NCBI GenBank assembly: GCA_964388745.1
Contig: CAYMBP010000011.1
Coordinates: forward strand, 1-46,915
Length of the DNA stretch: 46,915 bases
Origin: CAYMBP01 sp964388745
GTDB lineage: Bacteria > Babelota > Babeliae > Babelales > RVW-14
Direction: 5' to 3'
The notes beneath the pieces were generated by a model. That model did no database searches. It saw nothing but the letters and a program-made list of their open reading frames with translations, and had not been told where the DNA came from. Shown piece by piece: positions 35,801 to 44,613 of this stretch (positions are counted from its first letter, which is position 1; each line of letters opens with the position of its first letter). A program made the translations under genes and the position numbers.

Positions 35801-37498
35801 TTGTTGGCTAGTAACCGCCTGTAGTTGAAGAAGTTGTTTGCCGCTATGTGCGTAATCTCCGTAGGGATGCGTGGCATCACCCCAGCTACCATCATTATTT
35901 TTTTTAGGAATAAGAAGCTCATAGGAGCCTCCTTCAAGGGAGCTCCATTGGTGGATAAAGATTGGTTGGTTAAGAGTATGAGGAGCAAGGCTAACAAGAG
36001 TTACCACATCATTACTGCGTACAACTCCTGTTCGGCCATATGGGCTGACAATGGCAAAGCGTTGGCTTCCATCACGAGTTTTAGGGTGTCTAATAAGAGA
36101 GACAATAACTTCTCCCCAATTTTTTCCCCAGCGGTGATGATTATCATTGACCCACCACTTCCACTCTTTTCCTCCTCGGCCACCAGATTTTTTGGGGTGT
36201 CCTAGGCATGAATAGAGAGACCATATTTCTACAGGATCTCCATAGCGAAGAGCCTTGCTTGCATTTGGTTGACTTGGGTCACTCATCATAAAAAGAGAGC
36301 CAATGTCCTGTCGGCGATCAAGCGGTGAGGTAACACCTGCAAGTACTTCTATATGATTTTCTGGAATAGCTTTATCTGAGTTTGGGTCATAGGGGCTAAA
36401 GCCGTGTGTCCAGAGTCTTCGGCCATCCCATTTAGAGTGCATGCGTATTACTTGATTGGTTTGAACTTCATTCCCTCGAGCTTCTTCAATTTGCTTGAGA
36501 AGTGCTCCTTCGTTATCAGCTGGATCAATACTCATGAGCGTACCATTCATATCAATCCCCATAATTGTGCCATCTGTTCCAATAGTGGCATCAAGAAATC
36601 GGTAGTTTGGGATAAGCTCCCAATCAGACTTTATATTACCTTTTGCACCGGGAGTGAGTCGCCAAACTTCACCTTTTTGGTTCATAATCATGATATTAAA
36701 TTGATCTGCTATTTTAATTCGAAGAGGTGTTCCAATGCCAACGTGTGATGAATCAAAAAACATTTTCCATGTATCACGTTTGCGGCTAAATTTATAGATA
36801 CGAGCATCTGTTTTTCCAACTGCCCATATTTTCCCATCTCCACTGCAGGCTATATCAATAAATTTTCCACCTGGGATTTTATGCCAAGATCCAGTTCCTA
36901 CATTGTTAGAAGAGGTAGGATTAATTTTTCTGAGGACGTCAAATGTCGAGTTAACTCCCCAGACTTCATGTTTGTTTCCGACTGAGATTTGTCTTAGTTG
37001 CCCTGGGATTTTGTCCCAGCCGTTATCTTTTTTCCTAAATATCTGACCTTTATCATTAAGGGCCCATAATGAGTCATCACCACTAATACTAATTTCGGCT
37101 GGAGTCCCTTCAAAATTTTGATGAATATCAGTCCATTGTTCTTTGATTTGGCGATATATTTTTTTATTATCGCCAATGGCAACCGTTGCACCTGATCGCT
37201 TTCCATGGGCAGAGTCAATAGCCATAAAGGTGCGCTCTTCTTGTGAAATTTTAACAGGTATTGGAGTTGTCGGAACTGATTTTTTGGTATTTATTTTATC
37301 TGAAGAAATATTACCCTGTAAATTTCCTAATGTTGCAAGAATGTCTGATACATCTAGTGGTTGTTCTGCTTTTACATTCTTCACTGAGTCAGCATTTGCA
37401 GAAGATTGTTTTTGACACAGTAAAGCATGAGTGAGTATGAGGTTGACTGCTGTAGATAGTGCTATAGTGCCGAAAAGCATCCTGATTAATTTATTCAT
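32876..37498 (-). CDS. 1540-aa exported tectonin / farnesoic-acid-OMT-like (MFA) domain protein
   Basis: ATG at 37498 has AAAGGAGAG in front. Signal peptide 1-~27. Residues ~85-330 hold tectonin-type propeller repeats: GDDSLWALNDKGQIFRK, NKHEVWGVNSTFDVLRK, GDGKIWAVGKTDARIYKF, DQFNIMIMNQKGEVWRL and TDGTIMGIDMNGTLMSI. Residues ~370-600 are a Trp-rich region of unknown family. Three segments (~690-830, ~850-985, ~1340-1475) share the pattern of Pfam Methyltransf_FA/MFA domains: a strand with 'Y/F-x-V-x-x-G', then 'YW-x-(S/T)-x-(N/G)', then a W-x-D-x-x-P and 'VG' strand (YWISINGGKIMVG, YWVSLKNGELRLG). In between lies a helical region with a Gly-rich hydrophobic patch (ISLGMGLSSAGIGL). The C-terminal ~60 residues are Pro/Thr/Ser-rich. 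Tectonin and MFA modules are best known from animal lectin-like proteins, so a surface, glycan- or host-binding role is inferred. No catalysis is implied. Confidence 0.85.
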   Translation of the reverse strand: MNKLIRMLFGTIALSTAVNLILTHALLCQKQSSANADSVKNVKAEQPLDVSDILATLGNLQGNISSDKINTKKSVPTTPIPVKISQEERTFMAIDSAHGKRSGATVAIGDNKKIYRQIKEQWTDIHQNFEGTPAEISISGDDSLWALNDKGQIFRKKDNGWDKIPGQLRQISVGNKHEVWGVNSTFDVLRKINPTSSNNVGTGSWHKIPGGKFIDIACSGDGKIWAVGKTDARIYKFSRKRDTWKMFFDSSHVGIGTPLRIKIADQFNIMIMNQKGEVWRLTPGAKGNIKSDWELIPNYRFLDATIGTDGTIMGIDMNGTLMSIDPADNEGALLKQIEEARGNEVQTNQVIRMHSKWDGRRLWTHGFSPYDPNSDKAIPENHIEVLAGVTSPLDRRQDIGSLFMMSDPSQPNASKALRYGDPVEIWSLYSCLGHPKKSGGRGGKEWKWWVNDNHHRWGKNWGEVIVSLIRHPKTRDGSQRFAIVSPYGRTGVVRSNDVVTLVSLAPHTLNQPIFIHQWSSLEGGSYELLIPKKNNDGSWGDATHPYGDYAHSGKQLLQLQAVTSQQDIPDFAQSAYRKALGLEVETAGIEGGPEKENLLIDTSAGKGLLMEFENRTNFPLETSIGIVKPKETKDQINFSMDKLFEFSGFAERGVVPNFGTETFLELNKLYSKGVAWIQESFSPNNTTLTFIARAGDQGNIQVVFGDSAGTSHLFRIHIGMEKNSKSAIIVGDKIFAEADGNTNPIARVIPGRPVPYWVTLNNNFLMVGGRGITGENVFLSCYLPLDASNVNRVGFSTHKGKVEYAEVQFGDAIIPRSVGYTYENAKQQDFTLPAQQEVPTFLKQKLRVPNEGTLSFDVKANHTVTFLLATDNEKEMYKVVFGTENNSSAYIIKNGQKALRVDIADSPYGKVFSDRTNSYWISINGGKIMVGANNPGTDPFIIWQDDEPLQNVTKVGFMGTDHAQKISNLFMSPPIEMGTKKEKITYNRTIPRYKYEGSIYLIEAFDFLAVQSGQRISLKDMLEGSTTPVLPTPQQGSTVKFKIITYADGTPQFLQTEEAEKSKELKELESSAKIKNAAGDASLQAASAISLGGADMFSGLTAISLGMGLSSAGIGLKTEAAKAQAKATSKYRSPYSFVLVDQFTKEKGISIKIPPKVEENAFVIQTLVAQSRELVALSAEDFVRLIKAFQTILRQLTHPYAIEDVALRDTLYSMLDEMLAAYSQHPVALQEMFMNVLIDAYQNPYLSSDEEKTERARRNRWYYAIVEIGKQLLMMSSEAPITIQPLQGEYLWFPIPLEFDDSGWITFEAKAQNDIFISFATAMEKVRDTDNRIYELVIGGYENTQHEIRIKSLGRPAVTFNRENMAIMQRGKKATDLEFKRSMLSPTRFEKYWVSLKNGELRLGKGEPGKNTLMKWQDPFPWSGIRYVGVSNWDTPIQIRNFQLGSFGPVKQAPRPSTATYTPPSTTDKTISSLGKSNRTTPIHQRPKTGSSTQAVNTEETTSLKTVLPPTPPPTTTASTGSSSTGTGLTQAQMFALKNK

Positions 37499-37926
37499 AG
37501 TTTCTCTCCTTTATTAGTTTTTATAAATCAATTGTTGAGCATAATAAATGAGGAGAGCAATCGCAATAAAACTGAAGATTAGAAGGAGAATGATGCTTTA
37601 GTCAGGCATCTTTATGAGTGTAAAAGGATGAAACATATTTGTTGTTTGATGCGAAGCAATTTAGACATTACCTGCATAAATAATATAGGCCTTATTAATG
37701 TGACAGGCCTAATAATTTACTCCAATAACAAATGATAACTGATTGATTGAGAGGACTTTATCTCAATGAGAATAACGCGATCTAGTGACAGCTCAATCAA
37801 GGCAATTAATCTTTACATTACGCCAGAAATATAGAGGAGATTACTCAGTTAACAAATGATTCAAAAAAGGCAACTTTGAGTGGATGAGCAAATAAGTCAC
37901 CTTGTCTGTTAATGCCAAGCAATGAG
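37499..37926. other. Long intergenic region upstream of the 1540-aa gene
   Basis: Holds no supported ORF. TAGGCCT and AGGCCTA form a 7-bp inverted repeat near 37691-37716. The AT-rich 100 bases next to 37498 probably carry the promoter of the large gene, but no consensus pair is convincing. Confidence 0.4.
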
Positions 37927-37968
37927 TAAAAAAATGTAAAATATGCTGTCAAGCCTCATATTTTACAT
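37927..37968 (-). terminator. Rho-independent terminator of the sufB-sufD run
   Basis: Perfect 12-base arms at 37934-37945 and 37957-37968 around an 11-base loop; on the minus strand they are followed by seven T. About 28 bases after the sufD stop. Confidence 0.75.
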
Positions 37969-37996
37969 AAAATTTAATAAGTAAAGCTGGAGTATT

Positions 37997-38680
37997 TTAC
38001 GAAGCTAAAAAAGCCTCAATTAAAAGCTGTTGAGTTGTTGCATTGTTAATGCCACGACTTTGCAAGTAAAATTTTTGCTCATCATCAAATCGGCTCATAG
38101 CAGCACCATGCTTGCAACTGACATCATCAGCTTCAATTTCTAATTGAGGAACAGAGACTGCTCGAGAAGCTGGACTAAGCATAATATTTTTATTACTTTG
38201 TTCTGCCTGTGTATGTTGAGCATCTTTATCAACTTTTATCATGCTTGTGCATTGCATGTGGGCACGGTCATTGAGTACAGTTTTAATAACGCAATTGCTA
38301 CTCGTGTGTGGCACTTGATGATGCTGCATTGTTTTAACAATCAGTTGTTGATCATCTTTGCCAAGCCAGGTAGTATGTGCAGATGCATGAGCACCCGATC
38401 CTGCAAGATTGAAATCAAGTTCTTTGGTCAGTGACTGGATAGATGCATCAATTAGTCGCATTTGATATGAGAGCTCACTATTTTCTTTGAGTGTAAACGA
38501 AATGGAATGCTGCGCCTTTTCAGACTCTCCTGGGGTGAGATCATCAATAATAGTGACTTTGACTGCATGAGGTAGAGTAATGGCTAACTTAAGTTCAGTC
38601 ATTGCTTTTAACTCAAGAAGGTCAGAGAGAAGAAGAGTATTATCGTGTTGTTCTGGTTTGATTGTATATTTCATAGTCAT
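37997..38680 (-). CDS. sufD: SufD-like Fe-S cluster assembly protein, short form
   Basis: 227 residues, about half the usual ~400-430. The C-terminal portion has the SufB/D core strands and the ending EIEADDVSCKHGAAMSRFDDEQKFYLQSRGIN (split: EADDVSCKHGA, YLQSRGI), the homologue of SufD's SH-GAT-G region. The N-terminal helical domain is missing, while the beta-helix portion is present. ATG overlaps the sufB stop as TAATG. In the family SufB-SufC-SufD scaffolds nascent clusters; here no sufC or sufS is adjacent. Last gene before a strong terminator. Confidence 0.85.
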   Translation of the reverse strand: MTMKYTIKPEQHDNTLLLSDLLELKAMTELKLAITLPHAVKVTIIDDLTPGESEKAQHSISFTLKENSELSYQMRLIDASIQSLTKELDFNLAGSGAHASAHTTWLGKDDQQLIVKTMQHHQVPHTSSNCVIKTVLNDRAHMQCTSMIKVDKDAQHTQAEQSNKNIMLSPASRAVSVPQLEIEADDVSCKHGAAMSRFDDEQKFYLQSRGINNATTQQLLIEAFLAS

Positions 38681-40080
38681 TATCCAACGCTTCCTTCCAT
38701 TTCAAGCTCAATTAATCGGTTCATTTCAACAGCGTACTCCATTGGCAACTCTTTAACAAATGGTTCAATAAAGCCATTAACAATCATGGTACGAGCTTGT
38801 GTATCATCAATACCACGGCTCATCATGTAAAATAACTGATCATCTCCAATTTTACTTACTGAAGCTTCATGACCAATATCAACGGCATTGTTATTAATAT
38901 CAATGCGGGGATAGGTGTCAGAACGTGAAGCCTCATCAAGAATGAGAGCATCACATTGAACAAATGACTTACAATCTTCAGCCTTTTTAATTACTTTGAC
39001 CAAGCCTCGATAACTTGAGCGACCACCCTTAGTGCTGATTGACTTTGAGATAATGCGAGAATTAGTTTTTGGCGCAAGGTGAATGACTTTTCCACCAGCA
39101 TCTTGCACTTGATTCTCTGAGCTAGCAAGAGCAATTGATAAAATTTCAGCTCGAGCATTTTTGCCTGCAAGAACAACCGCAGGATACTTCATGGTAACGC
39201 AGCTACCAAGATTTCCATCAATCCATTCAACAATAGAGTCTTCATGAGCAAGCGCTCTTTTCGTGACCAAGTTGTACACATTTTTGGACCAATTTTGAAT
39301 TGTGGAATAGCGAACTCGGGCCCCTTTTTTTGCAACAATTTCAACAACTGCGCTATGAAGTGAGCTACTGACATAGTTTGGTGCTGTGCAACCTTCAACG
39401 TAGTTTACCATGCTGCCTTCATCCGCAATAATCAAGGTACGCTCAAATTGCCCCATTTTTTCAGCATTAATTCTGAAATAGGTTTGAAGCGGAACTGTTA
39501 CCTCTACCCCTTTGGGTACATAAATAAAGCTTCCCCCAGACCAGACTGCGGTGTTTAGAGCAGCAAATTTATTGTCATCATGAGGAATAACTGTACCAAA
39601 ATATTCTTGGAAAAGCTCTGGATATTTTTTAAGCCCAGAGTCTGTATCAAGAAAGACGACCCCTTTCTCTTCCCATTCAGCCTTAAGATTATGATAAACC
39701 ACTTCAGATTCATACTGAGCGCCAAGACCTGCGAGATATTTTTTTTCAGATTCAGGAACGCCTAGCTTATCAAAGGTTCGCTTGATATCTTGAGGGACGT
39801 CATCCCAAGAGCGCTCTTGACGTTTAATTGGTTTGATATAGTAATAAATATCATCAACGTTAAGAGTTGAAAGGTCTGCCCCCCAGTTTGGCATAGGGCG
39901 GCTCATGAAGTGATCAAGTGCTTCAAGTCTTTTTTCAAGCATCCATAAGGGTTCTTCTTTTTTTGCCGAAATATCGCAGACAACTTCTTGATTAAGGCCT
40001 ATTTGTGATTTGTATTCATATTTTTCAGGATCACTAAATCCAGGTGTATACGTTAAATCGAGATCAAGTTTAGACTTCAT
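38680..40080 (-). CDS. sufB: Fe-S cluster assembly scaffold SufB
   Basis: 466 residues, slightly under the ~480-495 usual. Recognisable by VWSGGSFIYVPKGVEVTVPL, the strand ADEGSMVNYVEGCTAP, YSTIQNWSKNVYNLVTKRA, and the C-terminal GHEASVSKIGDDQLFYMMSRGI. Acts in the cytosolic Suf complex to build Fe-S clusters. Its ATG overlaps the mnmG stop as ATGA, so both are translated from one mRNA. Confidence 0.96.
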   Translation of the reverse strand: MKSKLDLDLTYTPGFSDPEKYEYKSQIGLNQEVVCDISAKKEEPLWMLEKRLEALDHFMSRPMPNWGADLSTLNVDDIYYYIKPIKRQERSWDDVPQDIKRTFDKLGVPESEKKYLAGLGAQYESEVVYHNLKAEWEEKGVVFLDTDSGLKKYPELFQEYFGTVIPHDDNKFAALNTAVWSGGSFIYVPKGVEVTVPLQTYFRINAEKMGQFERTLIIADEGSMVNYVEGCTAPNYVSSSLHSAVVEIVAKKGARVRYSTIQNWSKNVYNLVTKRALAHEDSIVEWIDGNLGSCVTMKYPAVVLAGKNARAEILSIALASSENQVQDAGGKVIHLAPKTNSRIISKSISTKGGRSSYRGLVKVIKKAEDCKSFVQCDALILDEASRSDTYPRIDINNNAVDIGHEASVSKIGDDQLFYMMSRGIDDTQARTMIVNGFIEPFVKELPMEYAVEMNRLIELEMEGSVG

Positions 40081-41954
40081 GATAACCTTTCAATTCCGCA
40101 TTCATTGAGCTTTTCTTCCTTTAGTATTGCATGAACTTTAAAGATCAGCAAGGAGATTGCTGCAGGAGTTATGCCTGGAATGAGTTGCGATTGGGCAATA
40201 GTTTTCGGTTTGTAAATATTTAATTTTTGTTGGAGCTCTTTGCTGAGTCCTGGCATGTTATCGTAGATAAAGTGTTCAGGAATTGGCAAATTTTGGTATC
40301 GCTCCATTTTTTCTACCTCGCTGAGCTCTTTGTTGATATAGCCAGCGTATCGTACTTGAGCATAAATTGAGACAAGTGAGCGTGATGAGAATGCGCTTGG
40401 TCGATTTGGCAAGGCCTCATATAATTCTTTTTTTGCAATCTCTTGGGTTTCTGGTCCAAATTCAATAGCATGAAATTCTTTAAACCTACCATTTCCCGAT
40501 CCTTTTCGTTTAATGAGATCAAGTGCTTTTGAGCAATAGGCTTGTTCATCTTGATGGCGTTGGTATTGCTCTTCAGAAATAAGGCCTAATCCATGAGCAT
40601 AAGGGTAAAGTCGTTCAAACACATTGTCTTGCCGTAAAATAAGTCGTCGCTCCGCGCGTGATGTAAACATTCGGTACGGTTCATTAGTTCCTAGGGTGAC
40701 TAAATCATCAATCATGACGCCAATGTAGCTTTCATGTCTCTTAAAAATAAAAGCTTCCTTGCCGGTTTGCTTGAGGTGCGCATTTATCCCTGCAAGAAGA
40801 CCTTGCCCTGCAGCCTCTTCATAACCAGTAGTGCCATTGGGCTGTCCTGCAATGAATAATCCCTCAACTGTTTTTGCTTCAAGGCTGTGTGTTAAATGAT
40901 TGGGTTGAATAAAGTCGTATTCGATTGCATAGCCACATTTGGCAATGATGGCACTTTCAAGCCCCTTGATGCTTCTAATATATTCATATTGTACATCAAA
41001 AGGAAGCGAGGTTGAAAGGCCTGCTGGATATACCTCTTCATGATTGAGTCCTTCAGGCTCAATAAAAATATGGTGTTCTGGCCGATCAGGATAGCGTCCA
41101 ACTTTATCTTCTATTGATGGGCAATACCGAGGGCCTTCTCCAGCTATATTGCCACTGTATAAGGCTGATCGGTGCAAGTTTTGAGCAATAATTTCATGTG
41201 TTTTTGCATTTGTTTGAGCAATATAACAAGGCTCTTGTTCAATGACTTTTTTTTCATCATATTCAAAAAGATAAGAGAGAGGTTCGCAGATTTGTCGTTC
41301 AAGCTGAGAAAAATCAATGCTTTTCTTAAGTAACCGAGGAGGAGTGCCTGTTTTGAGCCTGCCGAATGAAACCCCCATAGCGTCAGCTATTGAGTCTGAA
41401 AGACCATAGACAGCATCTTCACCGCGTCGCCCTGCTTTAAAGCGGGTATTTCCAATGTGGATTAGTCCATTCATGAATGTACCAGTTGTAATAATTACTG
41501 TTGGGGCATTAATGGTTGTTCCATCTTGTGTCATAATTCCGACAATGCTTTTTTTGCTGTTATTTTGTCTGGTAATAATTTTATTAACCTTAGTATGAAT
41601 AATCGTCAAATTTTTGACTTTTTTGAGTTTTTCATGAGCAAGCTTGCTATAGGCATATTTATCAATTTGTAAGCGGAGTCCCTGAACAGCTGGACCCTTT
41701 CTGGTATTAAGCATGCGAGCTTGAAGGTAGGTTTGTGAGCAAAGTTGCGGCATTAGGCCACCAAAAGCACTGACTTCAAAAACAATGTGCCCTTTGCCTA
41801 GACCCCCAACAGATGGATTGCAGGGCATGGCTGCAATATTGTTTGTATCAAGTGTAATCAGAGCTGTAGAAGATCCCATGCGAGCAGCAGCGTAAGCAGC
41901 TTCAATGCCGGCATGGCCGCCACCAACAACTATGACATCAAAAAAATTATTCAT
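40077..41954 (-). CDS. mnmG: tRNA uridine 5-carboxymethylaminomethyl modification enzyme MnmG (GidA)
   Basis: 625 residues from the ATG at 41954, next to the conserved N-terminus NFFDVIVVGGGHAGIEAAYA (FAD-binding fold). Other landmarks: NPSVGGLGKGHIVFE, MLNTRKGPAVQGLRLQ, PPRLLKKSIDF, YCPSIEDKVGRYPDR and GQPNGTTGYEEAAGQGLLAG. With MnmE it modifies wobble U34 of several tRNAs. The open frame extends ten codons upstream only to TTG codons; no clear Shine-Dalgarno precedes either start, so the mRNA may have a very short or absent leader. Operon with sufB and sufD. Confidence 0.97.
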   Translation of the reverse strand: MNNFFDVIVVGGGHAGIEAAYAAARMGSSTALITLDTNNIAAMPCNPSVGGLGKGHIVFEVSAFGGLMPQLCSQTYLQARMLNTRKGPAVQGLRLQIDKYAYSKLAHEKLKKVKNLTIIHTKVNKIITRQNNSKKSIVGIMTQDGTTINAPTVIITTGTFMNGLIHIGNTRFKAGRRGEDAVYGLSDSIADAMGVSFGRLKTGTPPRLLKKSIDFSQLERQICEPLSYLFEYDEKKVIEQEPCYIAQTNAKTHEIIAQNLHRSALYSGNIAGEGPRYCPSIEDKVGRYPDRPEHHIFIEPEGLNHEEVYPAGLSTSLPFDVQYEYIRSIKGLESAIIAKCGYAIEYDFIQPNHLTHSLEAKTVEGLFIAGQPNGTTGYEEAAGQGLLAGINAHLKQTGKEAFIFKRHESYIGVMIDDLVTLGTNEPYRMFTSRAERRLILRQDNVFERLYPYAHGLGLISEEQYQRHQDEQAYCSKALDLIKRKGSGNGRFKEFHAIEFGPETQEIAKKELYEALPNRPSAFSSRSLVSIYAQVRYAGYINKELSEVEKMERYQNLPIPEHFIYDNMPGLSKELQQKLNIYKPKTIAQSQLIPGITPAAISLLIFKVHAILKEEKLNECGIERLS

Positions 41955-41982
41955 AAAATAATAAAAGATATAAAAACGCAAC

Positions 41983-42020
41983 AAAAAATTACATGATAAA
42001 CTAATTACAGTTTATCATGT
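41983..42020 (-). terminator. Terminator of the ABC-transporter pair
   Basis: A 12-bp stem (ACATGATAAACT and its complement, 41991-42002 and 42009-42020) with a 6-base loop is followed on the minus strand by AATTTTTT. It separates the permease gene from mnmG. Confidence 0.65.
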
Positions 42021-42053
42021 ATGTTTGTGCGCAGCAAGTAAGGTATGGTCTTT

Positions 42054-42827
42054 CTATACGCAATCTAAACGTTTTTTCATGAAATACTTAGCAAGTCCCC
42101 AAAGGATGAGAGTAAAGGCTAAAAGCGCAGCTATACATATCCACCAGGAGATGTAACCTTCTTGGCCCATAATTGCAGCACGAGTTCCTTCAACAAGATA
42201 AAAAATTGGATTAATAAGAAGTATATAAGAGAATGTTGCGTTTGCTTTATAGATGGTAAGCCATGAAAATTGAAAACCTCCAAGGTACCATAGAGGGAAA
42301 AGAAAGCGAGACCATACAGTGCCAAGTTTGGCAGTCTTCCCAATATAGGCGGCAATGGCAAGAGAAGATATTCCATAAAAAAAATGCCCAAGCAGCGTAA
42401 TAAGAAGCAATTTCCCCCATGCAATGTTGCTAAAGTCCAATTGTGTAAAAAATATAATCTTGCCGAGTAGTAGGATAAATGTACTTAAGATCATACCAAC
42501 ATAAGCATAGGTGCAGATAATACTCATAAGAACTAATGATGATTTGGCAGGAAGGGTCAAGTAGTACTCTATACTGCGTTCACCCTCAAAGTCCATGATC
42601 ATAGCTGCAACATTATAATAAATTTCCATTAATCCAACAGTTGCAACAATGCCGGCAAGCATGAATACACCAAAGTCGCCTATTAGTCCATAAAGTTGCA
42701 TAACATAACCAAAAACAACAAGGCTACATGTTGACCAGACAAAGACATTAATGATCTTGGTAGCCAAATAATGATGTGCAACAACAAGTCGAGTTTTAAG
42801 AAGTTTTAAAAATAATGCGCTATTCAT
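42054..42827 (-). CDS. ABC-2 type transporter permease
   Basis: 257 residues with about six membrane helices, e.g. TCSLVVFGYVMQLYGLIG, LMSIICTYAYVGMILSTFILLL and WWICIAALLAFTLILWGLA. The segment LINPIFYLVEGTRAAIMG is the ABC-2 permease signature of drug, lipid or polysaccharide exporters. Nine bases separate it from the ATPase gene. Substrate unknown. Confidence 0.85.
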   Translation of the reverse strand: MNSALFLKLLKTRLVVAHHYLATKIINVFVWSTCSLVVFGYVMQLYGLIGDFGVFMLAGIVATVGLMEIYYNVAAMIMDFEGERSIEYYLTLPAKSSLVLMSIICTYAYVGMILSTFILLLGKIIFFTQLDFSNIAWGKLLLITLLGHFFYGISSLAIAAYIGKTAKLGTVWSRFLFPLWYLGGFQFSWLTIYKANATFSYILLINPIFYLVEGTRAAIMGQEGYISWWICIAALLAFTLILWGLAKYFMKKRLDCV

Positions 42828-42836
42828 AATAGTCTC

Positions 42837-43589
42837 TTACTCTTCTTCATAAATGGTATCTTGTGTCAGCTCAATAAAAACATCTTCAAGGTTTTTTTTC
42901 TTGAAGTCAGATTTCAATTTTTCAGGGGTATCAATTAATTTTACACTCCCATTATCAAGTACACAGACTCGATCAGCTAAATTTTCAGCTTCATCTAAAT
43001 AGTGGGTTGTTAAAATAATCGTTACACCTTCATCTTTAAGGTCTTTAATCTTTCCCCAAAGCTGTCTTCTTACATGAGGATCAAGCGCAACAGTTGGTTC
43101 ATCTAAGAGCAAAAGCTTGGGATTATGCATAAGGCTTCGCACAATCATAAAACGTTGCTTGTATCCACCAGAAAGAACAGAAGCTTTTTTATGGAGAAAT
43201 GGTTTTAAACCAAATTGATCGGCTAGAGTTGTAATTCGTTTTTCTATGCGCTCTTCAGGAATTTGGTAATAAGCGGCTGAAAACCGCAAATTTTGAGAAA
43301 GTGTTAGCATTGGATCAAGGTTTGGTTTTTGCTGACAAAAGCCAAGGTGTGAGCGATAGGTAATGATATCATGATAAATTGAATCACCCTTAAACTCAAT
43401 GTCTCCAGAGGTTGGAGGATGAAGGGTTGCGATAATTCCTGAAAGGGTTGTCTTGCCTGCGCCATTTACTCCCAAAAGAGCGAATATTTCTCCTTCATGA
43501 ATATCAAATGAGACCCCTTTTAAGGCTCTTTTAGAGCCGTAGCTTTTGGTAATGTTGTTAATTTTTAGCAACACGTCATGCATTGCCAT
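42837..43589 (-). CDS. ABC transporter ATP-binding protein (ABC-2 exporter type)
   Basis: 250 residues from the ATG at 43589, placed by AGGGGG six bases upstream; the frame is open further to 43649 without a better site. Walker A GVNGAGKTT (40-48), Q-loop LGFCQQKPN, signature LSGGYKQR, Walker B LLLLDEPTVALD and H-loop TTHYLDEAE are intact. Powers the adjacent permease, presumably exporting a lipid, drug or glycan. Confidence 0.93.
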   Translation of the reverse strand: MAMHDVLLKINNITKSYGSKRALKGVSFDIHEGEIFALLGVNGAGKTTLSGIIATLHPPTSGDIEFKGDSIYHDIITYRSHLGFCQQKPNLDPMLTLSQNLRFSAAYYQIPEERIEKRITTLADQFGLKPFLHKKASVLSGGYKQRFMIVRSLMHNPKLLLLDEPTVALDPHVRRQLWGKIKDLKDEGVTIILTTHYLDEAENLADRVCVLDNGSVKLIDTPEKLKSDFKKKNLEDVFIELTQDTIYEEE

Positions 43590-43735
43590 ACATTGCCCCC
43601 TAGAGTTAACCGATTGGCTTTTATTATCAACGAGATGAAACGATATCATCTCAACTATGAATCAATTTAACAACAAATGTATGAGTCGTCTACATTGAGG
43701 TCTTTGATCTTTATTATTTGGCGAGTAAGGGGTTT

Positions 43736-44611
43736 TTACTTGGTAGTGATAATAAAATGAGCATAGGGTTTTGGGGACTGATGAGAAATAATATTATGGC
43801 TTGAGGTAACCAAAAATGAATGATTAGATAATGCAATAGAAAGTTGATGATGAAAGATTGTAACGTCGCTCATAGAGCCTGCTTGGCCGGCAAGTAAAAT
43901 CTGTTGAATGTGAGGTGTTTCTGTTGCTTGAATATCAAGAGTTTCAAGCCGCATTATCTTTGGCATAGTCTGAGCTGTTGAGGCAATCGTTTTGATGATA
44001 GATTGATTATTGGTATGCCAAACAAAATTTTTTTTGTTTTTTGTCTCTAATAATGAAAGGGACTCTTTTTTTTGCGCAAGTTTTGCTTGGTTATGTATAA
44101 GCCTTTCTGCCTCTGTGCTGTGTTGCAAGAGGAGGCCTGTTCGATTTGATATGTTCTTTTGGTGAGTTGCTACAAGCCAAAAAAGAGGAACAAGAAGAAC
44201 AAGGGCCATGAGCGACCCGAGTGCTGACCATTTTTTCAAGGCTGTTGTATTTGGGGTAAAAAGTGAGAGAAGATTCTGTTCTTTATCATAAGGGTCAGCA
44301 AGATAAATGCCAGTCATAGTGATATTAATTTCTTTTGAAAGGAGCAAGTATTGTAGGACAAGCCGATGATGTTTAGTTGCAATTTTTTTTGGATCAACAG
44401 CAAGAATGATGTCCATTGTTTTAGGATAAGTCATTTTATCTTGTAGCGTTTGATTAATAAAGGTAATAATGCGTGTAAATTTATAAATCATGCCATCAAT
44501 GAGTTCATGATTTTCTAGAGATAGCATTGCATGTTGCTTGTTGTGTAATGAAAGTGTCAGAGTTGTTTCGTTTATTGTTACAGTTAGTTCTGTTATTTTT
44601 TTATGCCACAT
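43736..44611 (-). CDS. Single-span membrane protein resembling PilN/GspL
   Basis: 291 residues: a cytoplasmic N-terminal ~125 residues, one membrane helix at about 131-150 (ALGSLMALVLLVPLFWLVA), then a periplasmic helix (about 155-200) and an alpha/beta domain (MRLETLDIQ, LLAGQAGSMSDVTIFHHQLS). This order, with the sequence pattern 'L-x-G-x-A-x-S-x-x-x-(V/L)-x-x-F', is that of PilN/PilO-like proteins of type IV pilus or type II secretion platforms. No pilM, pilO or pilQ is in the window. The ATG follows the kinase stop by two bases, so the two are coupled. Confidence in the family is moderate. Confidence 0.6.
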   Translation of the reverse strand: MWHKKITELTVTINETTLTLSLHNKQHAMLSLENHELIDGMIYKFTRIITFINQTLQDKMTYPKTMDIILAVDPKKIATKHHRLVLQYLLLSKEINITMTGIYLADPYDKEQNLLSLFTPNTTALKKWSALGSLMALVLLVPLFWLVATHQKNISNRTGLLLQHSTEAERLIHNQAKLAQKKESLSLLETKNKKNFVWHTNNQSIIKTIASTAQTMPKIMRLETLDIQATETPHIQQILLAGQAGSMSDVTIFHHQLSIALSNHSFLVTSSHNIISHQSPKPYAHFIITTK

Positions 44612-44613
44612 AG

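Noticed and set aside
35594..36748. Several plus-strand ORFs (e.g. 35825-36205, 36404-36748) inside the tectonin/MFA gene
   Set aside because: They lie antisense to a strong minus-strand gene, lack ribosome sites, and read as low-quality Ser/Phe-rich text.
37499..37996. Possible tRNA or small-RNA gene in the long gap before sufD
   Set aside because: No cloverleaf or TPsiC-loop sequence was found; the only clear structures are the sufD terminator and a 7-bp inverted repeat.
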